A stretch of 16,711 nt of DNA from JBKPDV01 sp046728075 (GTDB lineage Bacteria; Acidobacteriota; Thermoanaerobaculia; UBA5066; Gp7-AA6). The translations under genes were made by a program, and so were the position numbers. The notes under the pieces were generated by a model that saw only the letters and a list, made by a program, of their open reading frames with translations, was not told where the DNA came from and did not search any database. Positions 6,942 to 14,303 of this stretch are shown in pieces. Position 1 is the first letter of the stretch; each line of letters opens with the position of its first letter. The stretch covers positions 1 to 16,711 of the forward strand of contig JBKPDV010000008.1 in the NCBI GenBank assembly GCA_046728075.1, written 5' to 3'.

Positions 6942-7678
6942 GGCATCTCCTTCTTGGCCGCCAGCGAAGCGGTCGCGAGAAAAAGAAAGAACGCCGTCGC
7001 GGAAACGTAGTAGACGAGCCGGCGCGTATCGACGATTCCCCGCGCGAATTCTTCCAGGTGCACCCACATGTTCAGGTAGCTCAGCCCTTCGCGGGTCTTG
7101 GGATCCCGAATCAGGTAGTCGAGAAGCCCCACCGAGAAGATCGGTACGAGCAGGGCAAAGGTCAGGATCGCCGCCACGATCTGGTTCTTGGTCAACGTCG
7201 AGGCGAACGTTCCGACCGAGACGAAGTAGCCTCCGAGCAGCGCGATGCCGACGTAGGCCGAGCCGACAGGCCCGAGATCGATCCCCGCGTGTGAGCGGAG
7301 GATCCAGACATAGATCAAGGAGGGGGCCCACAGCGTCAGATAGAAGCCGAGCGCGCCCGCGAACTTGCCCAGAACGACCTCCGCTTCGGTGACCGGCGAA
7401 GTCAGGAGCACTTCGATCGTCCCGCTCCTGCGCTCCTCGGGGAAGAGGCGCATCGCGATCACCGGCACGAGAAACAGCGTGAACCAGGACGTGAAGCCGT
7501 TGGCGAAGAGATAGAGGAGGGCCTGATCCTTCGGGGCGCCGGGCTCGTTCAAAACCGCGAGGATGACCGTAAAGACGTAACCGTTCAAGAGCAGGAAGGC
7601 GGCCAGGATCACCCACGCGAGTGGAGAGAGAAAGTAAGCGCGCCACTCGCGGCCCACGATCGCCAGAAACTTTCTCAT
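6938..7678 (-). CDS. ABC-2 type permease (GldF-like)
   Basis: A 246-residue polytopic membrane protein with about six helices (18-43, 62-78, 107-127, 138-160, 168-189, 219-240). The ABC-2 signature lies after helix 2: MRLFPEERRSGTIEVLLTSP (76-95), followed by the E(A/V)VLGK segment. This is the transmembrane subunit for the ATPase encoded just upstream. Start ATG 7678 overlaps the ATPase stop as ATGA, and its own stop overlaps the next gene as GTGA, indicating tight translational coupling and equimolar subunits. Length and topology fit the single-permease GldF type. The frame is open upstream in the ATPase gene, but that extension encodes no family-like sequence. Confidence 0.9.
   Translation of the reverse strand: MRKFLAIVGREWRAYFLSPLAWVILAAFLLLNGYVFTVILAVLNEPGAPKDQALLYLFANGFTSWFTLFLVPVIAMRLFPEERRSGTIEVLLTSPVTEAEVVLGKFAGALGFYLTLWAPSLIYVWILRSHAGIDLGPVGSAYVGIALLGGYFVSVGTFASTLTKNQIVAAILTFALLVPIFSVGLLDYLIRDPKTREGLSYLNMWVHLEEFARGIVDTRRLVYYVSATAFFLFLATASLAAKKEMP
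6947..6952 (-). promoter_or_regulatory. Shine-Dalgarno AAGGAG deciding the GldG-like start
   Basis: AAGGAG on the minus strand, five bases before GTG 6941, lies inside the permease's last codons. It decides the GldG-like start against the longer open frame. It also shows that this genome does use Shine-Dalgarno initiation for an internal operon gene. Confidence 0.7.
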
Positions 7679-8694
7679 GACGCGTCCGGCGCCTCCGGGG
7701 CGGGTGGCGGCGCCGGCTCGGCGGGTTGCGCCGCCGGCTCCTCGTGGCCCGCCGGCGCGGTCGGTTCCTCGTGACGCGTCAACCGCACGAAGACATCTTC
7801 GAGGCTCCCCACGTCGAGCGCGAGCTCGCGCAGGATCCATCCCTTCGAGACGGCGAGGTGGAAGATCTCCTCGCGCGGATCGCCGTTGGCCTCGCACTCG
7901 AGTCGGGCGCGGGTCTCCAGACCGTTCTCGACGACCTCCACCGAGACGACGCCCGGCAGCCGCGCCAGCTCCTCGCGAGCCGCGGTCACGGATCCGCGGA
8001 AGGCGGACCGCACGACGGGCTTGCCGGCCAGGCGCGCACGCAGCTCGCCGGGAGTGCCTTCCGCCACGATTCGCCCGCGGTCGATGATGAGGACGCGATC
8101 GCAGACCGCGTCGACTTCCGGGAGGATGTGGGTCGAGAGCAGCACCGCGCGCTCGCGGCCGAGCGTGCGGATCATTTCGCGGATCTTGATGATCTGCGCC
8201 GGGTCGAGCCCGACCGTCGGTTCGTCCAGGATCAGAACCGGCGGCCGGTGAACGAGCGCCCCGGCCAGAGCGGTCCGCTGCCGATAGCCCTTCGAGAGGT
8301 TGTCGATCTTCCGGTTGGCCACCTCGGCAAGCAGGCAGGACTCGACCACTTCATCGACGCGCGCGTGCACCTCTCTCGCCGGCACTTCCTCCAGGCGGGC
8401 GCGGAAGGCGAGGTATTCGCGGACGCGCATCTCGGGGTACAGGGCAGCCGATTCGGGCAGGTAGCCCAGCCGAGACCGCGCGCGACGGGACTGACCGACG
8501 ATGTCGTGACCCGCGATCCGCGCAGTGCCCGCCGTGGGAGGCAGAAAGCCGGTCAAAACGCGCATCGTGGTGGTCTTGCCCGCCCCGTTGGGCCCGAGAA
8601 AACCGACGATCTCCCCTTCGCGAACCGAGAAGCTGACGTCTTCGACCGCGACCTGAGTCGGGTATCGCTTCGTGAGGTTCTGGACTTCGATCAT
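7675..8694 (-). CDS. ABC transporter ATP-binding protein (GldA-like)
   Basis: A 339-residue ATPase. Walker A GPNGAGKT (34-41), signature LSKGYRQR (133-140), Walker B LILDEP (154-159) with catalytic Glu158, D-loop GLD and switch His189 are all intact. The signature in the form LSKG(Y)RQR is typical of GldA/NatA-type exporters with an ABC-2 permease. After the ATPase core comes a family-typical C-terminal domain (about 225-307) and a low-complexity Pro/Ala/Glu tail (308-339). The open frame begins 38 codons earlier at 8808, but that part lies in repeat C and encodes no family sequence; ATG 8694 (MIEVQNLTKRYP) is the right start. No Shine-Dalgarno sequence is present; TAAGCT lies 10 nt upstream. 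It is the first gene of the operon. Confidence 0.92.
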   Translation of the reverse strand: MIEVQNLTKRYPTQVAVEDVSFSVREGEIVGFLGPNGAGKTTTMRVLTGFLPPTAGTARIAGHDIVGQSRRARSRLGYLPESAALYPEMRVREYLAFRARLEEVPAREVHARVDEVVESCLLAEVANRKIDNLSKGYRQRTALAGALVHRPPVLILDEPTVGLDPAQIIKIREMIRTLGRERAVLLSTHILPEVDAVCDRVLIIDRGRIVAEGTPGELRARLAGKPVVRSAFRGSVTAAREELARLPGVVSVEVVENGLETRARLECEANGDPREEIFHLAVSKGWILRELALDVGSLEDVFVRLTRHEEPTAPAGHEEPAAQPAEPAPPPAPEAPDAS

Positions 8695-8746
8695 GATTTC
8701 TGAAAGCTTACAAAAGCGAGGAAATCTAGCACGTATTCCCAGGAAT

Positions 8747-8830
8747 CGTGAGACGTAAGACGTAAGACGCAAGACGTAAACCGGACGGAAACAAAGTTCC
8801 CGTCTCACGTCTCACGTCTTACGTCTTACG
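8747..8830. repeat. Heptamer-periodic inverted repeat C (unit AAGACGT)
   Basis: The left arm (8747-8781) has heptamers GTGAGAC, GTAAGAC, GTAAGAC, GCAAGAC, GTAAAC. The right arm (8796-8830) is the inverse of GTAAGAC, GTAAGAC, GTGAGAC, GTGAGAC, GGGAAC. I count 29 of 35 positions complementary around a 14-nt loop. It lies in the 159-nt gap between the two divergent ABC operons. The substitutions between units are mostly A/G or C/T, and several would keep G-U pairs. Confidence 0.88.
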
Positions 8831-8837
8831 GCTTTGG

Positions 8838-8843
8838 TATCGT
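8838..8843 (+). promoter_or_regulatory. Weak -10-like TATCGT before the second ABC operon
   Basis: TATCGT lies ten bases before ATG 8854, with only pyrimidine-rich sequence in between and no Shine-Dalgarno sequence. The position resembles the TACAAT boxes at 2430 and 2550, but the hexamer is a poorer match, so this is tentative. Confidence 0.25.
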
Positions 8844-8853
8844 CCCCGCCTCG

Positions 8854-9762
8854 ATGATTGTCGTCACGAATGTCTCGAAGAGCTACGGCGGCTTGGGCCG
8901 CAAGACCCAAGCCTTAGACGGCGTCACCCTGGAGGTTCGGCGCGGCGAGACGCTCGGGCTGATTGGTCCGAACGGAGCAGGCAAGACGACCTTGCTCTCC
9001 TGCCTGCTCGCGTTCCTGAGGCCGGACACCGGCTCCATCTCGATCGCGGGTCTGCCTCCGGACGATCTCTCCATCCGCGCCCGGACCGGTTACATGCCCG
9101 AGAGGCTGGGTTTCGACCGGGAGCTCACCGGCCTGGCCTTCCTCGCACACCACTGGAGGCTCTCCGGCGGGGACCCCGCTGCAACCGACCACGAGACGCG
9201 CGCCGCGGCGGATCGGGTCGGACTGGAGCTGTCGGCCTTGCGCCGGAAGCTGCGAACCTACTCCCGTGGAATGCTTCAGCGCATCGGCGTCGCCCAGGCC
9301 ATGCTCGGCAGCCCGAGCCTCCTCTTTCTGGACGAACCGGCTTCCGGAACGGACCCGTTGGGAGTCGCCGTCGTGCGTGATCGAATCCTCGAAGCCAAGG
9401 CCCGCGGGGCCACGATCGTGATGAATTCTCATCAACTTCCCGAGGTGGAGAAAGTCTGTGACCGCGTGGTCTTCATCGATCATGGGCGCCTCTCTCGTGA
9501 GGAGATCCTTCGCGGAGAGACCGCGGGGCCGCGCAAAGCCGTCCTCCGAACAGTCCCGGCGCGGGCCGGAGAGGCAGCCGCACTGCTTTCCGCCGCCGGG
9601 TTCGTGGTCCGCGCGGAAGAGGGCGGTCTTCTTCACCTCCCCGCGGCGCTCGACGAGGACGTCGCCCGCGCCGTCAAGACGCTGATATTGGCGGATCTGC
9701 CGGTCTTCGAGGCGCGCTCGTCCGCGGATCTGGAAGATCTCTTTCGGCCGCCGGCGCCGTGA
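8854..9762 (+). CDS. ABC transporter ATP-binding protein (second ABC-2 system)
   Basis: A 302-residue ATPase with Walker A GPNGAGKT (38-45), a signature of the form YSRGMLQR (136-143), Walker B LLFLDEP (156-162) with Glu161, the D-loop region SGTD and switch His193. The signature deviates from LSGGQ in the way common among NosF/CcmA/NatA-like exporters, and the ATPase looks active. Residues about 225-298 form a small C-terminal domain. It overlaps the next gene, a permease, by 4 nt, so the two should form one exporter. The system is only loosely similar to the divergent one at 7675-8694 and lacks GldG/DUF4340 partners, so it is not a simple duplicate. Substrate unknown. Confidence 0.9.
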   Translation: MIVVTNVSKSYGGLGRKTQALDGVTLEVRRGETLGLIGPNGAGKTTLLSCLLAFLRPDTGSISIAGLPPDDLSIRARTGYMPERLGFDRELTGLAFLAHHWRLSGGDPAATDHETRAAADRVGLELSALRRKLRTYSRGMLQRIGVAQAMLGSPSLLFLDEPASGTDPLGVAVVRDRILEAKARGATIVMNSHQLPEVEKVCDRVVFIDHGRLSREEILRGETAGPRKAVLRTVPARAGEAAALLSAAGFVVRAEEGGLLHLPAALDEDVARAVKTLILADLPVFEARSSADLEDLFRPPAP

Positions 9763-10478
9763 GGGAGATGGCCCGCCGGTTTCTCCGGCAAAAGCTCGGC
9801 TCGGCGGGCACTATCATCGCGCTTGGGCTGATGGCCGTGATCGCGGCGCTGCCGCTGAACGCGGGTCAAGCGTTTTCGGGCCTCGACACCGTCGCGATGC
9901 TGGTGCTGGCGGCGGGCTGCGTCTCACGGGACGCGGCCACTGGCGCACTGCAAATGATTCTTTCCCGGCCGATCCGCCGGATTCAGTACCTGGCGGGCCG
10001 CTACGTGGGTTTGCTCGCCTGCTTCCTGCTCTTTCTCGGCTCGAGCGTCGTGCTCGCGATCACGCTGGGTCAGATCGTGGCCCGGCTCTCGCCGGGGCCG
10101 GCTCCCCCGATGAGGCCGGCGGCAGACTTTGCCAGAGTGTGCGCGGCCGCGTTCCTGCAGGGCGCTCTTCTCGCGGCGATCGTCCTCTTTTTCTCCACCT
10201 TTCTGCGGGGCTGGGGAGATGTCCTGGCCGTCGCGGTCTTCGGGATTCTCTTCGGTTCCTTGCGCACTCTTGGTCAGGCGCTGCGTCTGCCGGCCGTGGC
10301 GCGCGCCGGCGAGCTGGCCCGGGACAATCTCTCTCCGTCGGTCCCCTGGGATTCTGTGCTGCATGGACAGAGGATCTTCGGAGAAGCGACCGGCCGATAT
10401 ATTCTGGCGCTGCTTCTTTACTGGACACTGGCGGCCGTGATCTTCTCGCGAAGAGAGTTCTCCTATGGACAAGATTGA
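9759..10478 (+). CDS. ABC-2 type permease (second system)
   Basis: A 239-residue membrane protein with about six hydrophobic helices (15-33, 43-57, 83-106, 127-147, 152-170, 213-229). Between helices 2 and 3 is the ABC-2 motif VSRDAATGALQMILSRPIRR (55-74) followed by YLAGRYVG, equivalent to the EERRSGTIE motif of the other permease. GTG 9759 overlaps the ATPase stop (GTGA); ATG 9768 is an alternative three codons later, but an AGGGAG directly against it is too close to serve as a binding site. The 3' end overlaps the thioredoxin-like gene by 14 nt. A NosY-like role (ABC-2 permease with redox partners) is possible but not shown. Confidence 0.85.
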   Translation: MREMARRFLRQKLGSAGTIIALGLMAVIAALPLNAGQAFSGLDTVAMLVLAAGCVSRDAATGALQMILSRPIRRIQYLAGRYVGLLACFLLFLGSSVVLAITLGQIVARLSPGPAPPMRPAADFARVCAAAFLQGALLAAIVLFFSTFLRGWGDVLAVAVFGILFGSLRTLGQALRLPAVARAGELARDNLSPSVPWDSVLHGQRIFGEATGRYILALLLYWTLAAVIFSRREFSYGQD

Positions 10479-11019
10479 AGAGCCCGCCGTGACCGATCCG
10501 GGAGACAGCGTTCTCGCCGAACAGTTACCCTTGCGGGGTTCGCAGTCGAGGGTGCCGGGACTCCTCTACTGGCTGCTGGCGGCGGCGTTGCTGTTTCGTA
10601 TCGGGACCGGGATTCTCGATCGCCAGGGGAAGGACCTGGGGGAAGGGCTGGTCCGCTGGCAGCCGGGCGCCGCCGCGCCGCACGCGGCGGCTGCCTCCCA
10701 CCGGCCCGTGCTCTACGACTTCACCGCTGCCTGGTGCGCACCTTGCCACCTGCTCGATTCCGAAGGTTGGGCCGACGCGGGCATCGCCGCGACCGTCAAT
10801 GGATCCTTCGTCCCGTCGCGTGTCGTGGACCGTTCCCGAGAAGACGGAACAAACGTGGCATGGATCGCCGATCTCCAGCAGCGCTACTCCGTGACCGCCT
10901 TTCCGACGCTCGTCGTGGCCGACCCCTCGGGGCGCGAGCTCGCCCGGATGGAAGGGTACATGGGAAAGGAGCGGCTCGTGAAGTTTCTGGAAGACGCAGG
11001 GAAGAAGGCGAGCAAATAG
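10465..11019 (+). CDS. Membrane-anchored thioredoxin-like protein
   Basis: A 184-residue protein with an N-terminal cytoplasmic stretch of about 30 residues, one membrane helix (about 31-49) and a thioredoxin domain. The active site is WCAPC (Cys91, Cys94) and the cis-proline is in FPT (Pro147). Strands are visible as VLYDFTAAW and TAFPTLVVAD. The fold resembles the C-terminal domain of DsbD and DsbE-like periplasmic reductants. With the anchor, the active site should face the periplasm, so it probably reduces or isomerises extracytoplasmic disulfides or supports metal or haem protein assembly. ATG 10465 lies inside the permease gene (14-nt overlap) with AAGAGAG seven bases upstream. The overlap suggests joint function with the exporter. 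Its TAG stop is the first part of repeat D. Confidence 0.87.
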   Translation: MDKIEEPAVTDPGDSVLAEQLPLRGSQSRVPGLLYWLLAAALLFRIGTGILDRQGKDLGEGLVRWQPGAAAPHAAAASHRPVLYDFTAAWCAPCHLLDSEGWADAGIAATVNGSFVPSRVVDRSREDGTNVAWIADLQQRYSVTAFPTLVVADPSGRELARMEGYMGKERLVKFLEDAGKKASK

Positions 11020-11071
11020 CTTTCAGCTGTCAGCTCTCAGCTTTCAGCTCTTAGAAACGAGCTGAGAGCTA
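11017..11071. repeat. Heptamer-periodic inverted repeat D (unit AGCTCTC), supplies two stop codons
   Basis: The left arm is five AG-phased heptamers: AGCTTTC, AGCTGTC, AGCTCTC, AGCTTTC, AGCTCTT. The right arm is shorter, GAGCTGAGAGCT (11059-11070). The best hairpin pairs 11039-11050 with 11059-11070 around 8 nt: 11 Watson-Crick pairs and one G-U. The TAG stop of the thioredoxin-like gene (11017-11019) and the stop of the DUF1499-type gene (CTA at 11069-11071) are the outer ends of the element. It may act as a bidirectional terminator for the two convergent genes, although no U-tract follows. Confidence 0.82.
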
Positions 11072-11377
11072 GCCTCCCAGCTCCCGCTCCAATTCCTCGA
11101 AGAACTGGCGGACGTGGCGCGCGTTCTGCCCGAAGTCATAGCGGCCGACTCGCGAAGCCGACTTCACCCGGACCTTCGTTCCTCCCTTTTCCGGCAAGAG
11201 ATTCACACTCAGGTCGTCCTTGAAATGGAAGAGGCGGGATGTCCAGACGGCCGCGAAAGCGTAAGGACCCGAGGGCGACGGCCGCCAACCCAGCTTCGAG
11301 AGCGCATGCCGCGAGGCTTCACGGACCTCCATCGGGGGGCAGCGAATGACTTTCTCCTCGCTCCACTGATTGCTCAT
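11069..11377 (-). CDS. Small DUF1499-like protein, coupled to uvrA
   Basis: A 102-residue protein without signal peptide or membrane helix. The C-terminal part has KVRVKSASRVGRYDFGQNAR (68-87) followed by HVRQFFEELE, the pattern of DUF1499 proteins (serine/arginine, G-x-x-D-x-G-x-N, then a helix). DUF1499 function is unknown. This one is short and probably a single domain. Its ATG overlaps the uvrA stop as ATGA and has a strong Shine-Dalgarno sequence, GGAGG, four bases upstream (11382-11386), so it should be translated from the uvrA mRNA. Its stop codon lies in repeat D. The family assignment rests on a short motif, so moderate confidence. Confidence 0.7.
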   Translation of the reverse strand: MSNQWSEEKVIRCPPMEVREASRHALSKLGWRPSPSGPYAFAAVWTSRLFHFKDDLSVNLLPEKGGTKVRVKSASRVGRYDFGQNARHVRQFFEELERELGG

Positions 11378-14286
11378 CGCTCCTCCGCGGCGCCGGCCCC
11401 TCGCGCTGCCGGGCGCGCGGCAGCGGTTTCCCCGAGGAACTTACCGGTCACACTCGAGGGATTACGCTGGACCTCTTCGGGCGGCCCCTCGGCGACCAAT
11501 CGGCCCCCCTCTTCTCCCCCGCCCGGACCCAGGTCGATGATCCAGTCGCATGCGGCCAGGAACGCCAGGTGGTGTTCCACCGCAACGACCGAATGGCCGA
11601 TCGAGATCAAGCGGGTCAGCGTACGGAGCAAACGATCCACGTCGACCGCGTGGAGCCCGGTGGTCGGCTCGTCGAAGAGAAAGAGGGTGCCCCGCGTGGA
11701 CGCCGGACGGATCTCGAGAAACGAGGCGAGCTTCAACCGCTGCGCTTCGCCGCCGGACAGCGTCGCCGTCGGCTGGCCGAGCTTCACATAGCCGAGCCCG
11801 ACCTCGACGAGAGGCTGCAGGCGCCGCAGAATCTTCGGCTGATCGGAGAAGAACGCCATCGCGTCCGAGACGGTGGTCTCGAGCACGTCGCCGATGGACA
11901 AGCCGCGGTGGCGCACGGCGAGAACCCGGTTCTGGAAGCGCCGGCCGTCGCACGCCTCGCAGCGGACCGTCACGTCGGCGAGAAACTGCATGTCGATCGT
12001 CTGCCAGCCCGTTCCCTTGCAGACCTCGCAGCGCCCGCCGACAGAATTGAAAGAAAAGTCGCGCGCGGTGATGCCTCGCGAGACCGCTCGGGCGCTGCGC
12101 GCAAAGACCTGGCGAACCTCGTCCCACGCCTTGACGTAGGTGACGGGGTTCGAACGAGCGGATCGTCCGAGCGGGCTCTGATCGACGAGCAGGATGTCCG
12201 CCACATTTTCCAGTCCCTCGATCGAGTCATGAGCGCCGACGTCCAGCTGCACGACCCCCTTCACACGGCGAGACCACGAGTTGGACAGGATGTCTCGGAC
12301 GAGCGTGGACTTGCCGGAGCCCGACACGCCGGAGACGCCGACCAGACGACCGAGCGGAATACGGACCGTCAGGTTTTTCAGGTTGTGCTCCCGAGCGCCG
12401 ACGATCGTGAGCGCCCCCTCCGCGCGGCGAAAGGCCACGACGCGGCCGGGTGGAGACTGGAGTTTGGTGACCGGTGACTTGGGATCGTCTCGAACACCGG
12501 ACCGGCGGCGCAGAAGCTCTCCGGTCGCAGAATTCTTGACCCGGGCGAGCGCGCGCGGCGTGCCTTCGAACAGAAGATGACCCCCATGGCTGCCGGCTCC
12601 CGGACCCAGGTCGATGACGTGGTCGGCGGCCTCGATCGCCTCCGGGTCGTGTTCCACGACGGCGACCGTGTTCCCCCGGTCGGCCAGGCGCCGCAGGATC
12701 GTCAGCAGACGCCGCGTGTCGGCCGCGTGAAGACCGATTGTCGGCTCGTCGAGCACATACAGCGTTCCGGTGAGCGCTCCGCCCAGCGCGGAAGCGAGAC
12801 CGATCCGCTGCGCCTCCCCGCCCGAGAGCGTGCGCGCCGGTCGAGAGAGAGTCAGGTAGTGGAGGCCGACATCGTTCATGTACCGGACCCGGGATCGGAT
12901 CTCCGCGACCACCGAGCCGAGCCTTTGTTCTTCCACCGCAGACAGGCGAAGATCCGCAAACCAGCGCTGGAGCTCCGCGAGCGAGAGGTTCGCGAGCTCG
13001 GCGATCGTCCTGCCGCGAAACCGCACCGAAAGAGAGGCGGGAGAGAGGCGGGCGCCGCCGCAGTCGGTGCACGGGTTGTAGGCGCGATAGCGAGCGAGAA
13101 GAACCCGAACGTGGATCTTGTAGCGCTTGGTCTCGAGCCAGTCGAAGAACCCCGAAATCCCATAAAACTCGCCGCGGCCCCGATACAGGACCTCCCGCTC
13201 GTGAGGCGAGAGCCGCTCGACGGGGACGTCCGTCCGCACGGAGTATCGGCGGCAGGCCCGGAAGAGATCGCGGTACGCGGACTCGTACGCGGGCGTGTTC
13301 CACGGGGCAATCGGCCGATCCGACAGCGTCAGCGAGACGTCGGGAACGACCTTGGCCAGGTCGACGCCGATGACGCGGCCGAAGCCCTGGCAGGTCGCGC
13401 AGGCCCCGAGCGGCGAGTTGAAGGCGAAGAGCGGCGGCGTCGGGTCCCGAAAATCCGCGCTGCACCGCGGGCAGTGCAATCCCCGCCGGAAGGTGCGCCG
13501 GCGCGGAACCGAGGGGTCGGCGAGACTTTCTCCTCCGGCGGAGAGCAATGCCGTCGCGCACCCCGCCATGGCGAACGCCGTCTCCACCGCGGAGGCGATC
13601 TCCGGCCTTGTTTCCTCGCGAATCACGAAGCGGCCGACCACCACGGGAAGGGTCCCCGACCCGTCGAGCAGCTCGTCGACATCCTCTCCGATCTCGACGG
13701 TCTCGCCGGCCGGGGAGAGAGCCCGGAAGAAACCGGCGCGCTTCAACTCCGCGAGCCTCGGCGACGAATCTCGTCGCCGGCGGCGACGGCTGCCCTCGAC
13801 CTCCCAGGGAAGCGGCGCGACGAGCGTCAGACGAGCCTCGCTCTCCTGCTCGCAGAGCTCCGCGACCGCCCGATCCACGCCGCCGGCAACGGCGGCAACC
13901 CCGCAGGCGGGGCAGTTCGTGGCGCCGCCATGGGCGAAGAGCAGCCGCAGGGAGTCATAGATCTCTGTCTGCGTTCCCACCGTCGAGCGCGCGTTTCGGA
14001 CGCCGTTCTTCTGCTCGAGGGCGATCGCCGGCGGGACCGGCTCGATCGAGTCGACGTCCGGCCGGTCCAGCCGCTCCAGAAACTGGCGGGCGTAGGTCGA
14101 AAGCGATTCCGCGTAGCGGCGCTGCCCCTCGGCGTAGAGAGTGTCGAAAGCGAGCGACGACTTTCCCGACCCCGAGACCCCCGTGATGACCGTCAGGCTG
14201 GCTGTGGGGATCGTGACGGAGATGTTCTTCAGGTTGTGCGTCCGCGCGCCGCGGATGGAGATGTCGAGTTGGTGCTTCTTCTTCAA
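11374..14286 (-). CDS. uvrA: Excinuclease ABC subunit UvrA
   Basis: A 970-residue UvrA, the damage-recognition ATPase of nucleotide excision repair, acting with UvrB on DNA in the cytoplasm. Both ABC halves are complete: Walker A GVSGSGKS (36-43 and 653-660), signatures LSGGEAQR (487-494 and 843-850), Walker B LYVLDEP (509-515) and LFLFDEP (868-874). Six CxxC pairs (Cys125/128, 272/275, 296/299, 406/409, 753/756, 776/779) give the expected three zinc modules. A UvrB-binding region (about 135-250) and an insertion region (about 310-400) are present, unlike UvrA2 paralogues that lack the UvrB-binding domain. The segment NPVTYVKAWDEVRQVFA (713-729) differs from the enterobacterial form and recalls Bacteroidetes/Acidobacteria versions. 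An arginine run (167-172) lies in the UvrB-binding region. The start is TTG 14286, because no ATG precedes the conserved ISIRGARTHNLKN. Confidence 0.96.
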   Translation of the reverse strand: MKKKHQLDISIRGARTHNLKNISVTIPTASLTVITGVSGSGKSSLAFDTLYAEGQRRYAESLSTYARQFLERLDRPDVDSIEPVPPAIALEQKNGVRNARSTVGTQTEIYDSLRLLFAHGGATNCPACGVAAVAGGVDRAVAELCEQESEARLTLVAPLPWEVEGSRRRRRRDSSPRLAELKRAGFFRALSPAGETVEIGEDVDELLDGSGTLPVVVGRFVIREETRPEIASAVETAFAMAGCATALLSAGGESLADPSVPRRRTFRRGLHCPRCSADFRDPTPPLFAFNSPLGACATCQGFGRVIGVDLAKVVPDVSLTLSDRPIAPWNTPAYESAYRDLFRACRRYSVRTDVPVERLSPHEREVLYRGRGEFYGISGFFDWLETKRYKIHVRVLLARYRAYNPCTDCGGARLSPASLSVRFRGRTIAELANLSLAELQRWFADLRLSAVEEQRLGSVVAEIRSRVRYMNDVGLHYLTLSRPARTLSGGEAQRIGLASALGGALTGTLYVLDEPTIGLHAADTRRLLTILRRLADRGNTVAVVEHDPEAIEAADHVIDLGPGAGSHGGHLLFEGTPRALARVKNSATGELLRRRSGVRDDPKSPVTKLQSPPGRVVAFRRAEGALTIVGAREHNLKNLTVRIPLGRLVGVSGVSGSGKSTLVRDILSNSWSRRVKGVVQLDVGAHDSIEGLENVADILLVDQSPLGRSARSNPVTYVKAWDEVRQVFARSARAVSRGITARDFSFNSVGGRCEVCKGTGWQTIDMQFLADVTVRCEACDGRRFQNRVLAVRHRGLSIGDVLETTVSDAMAFFSDQPKILRRLQPLVEVGLGYVKLGQPTATLSGGEAQRLKLASFLEIRPASTRGTLFLFDEPTTGLHAVDVDRLLRTLTRLISIGHSVVAVEHHLAFLAACDWIIDLGPGGGEEGGRLVAEGPPEEVQRNPSSVTGKFLGETAAARPAARGAGAAEER

Positions 14287-14303
14287 ACCCTCAAACCTAT
14301 CAG

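Noticed and set aside
6942..7646. N-terminal extension of the GldG-like frame through the permease gene
   Set aside because: It overlaps a well-supported permease in another frame and has no family-like content; AAGGAG plus GTGA overlap define the start at 6941.
8695..8808. N-terminal extension of the GldA-like ATPase
   Set aside because: It translates part of repeat C and has no similarity to ABC ATPases; MIEVQNLTKRYP is the standard beginning.
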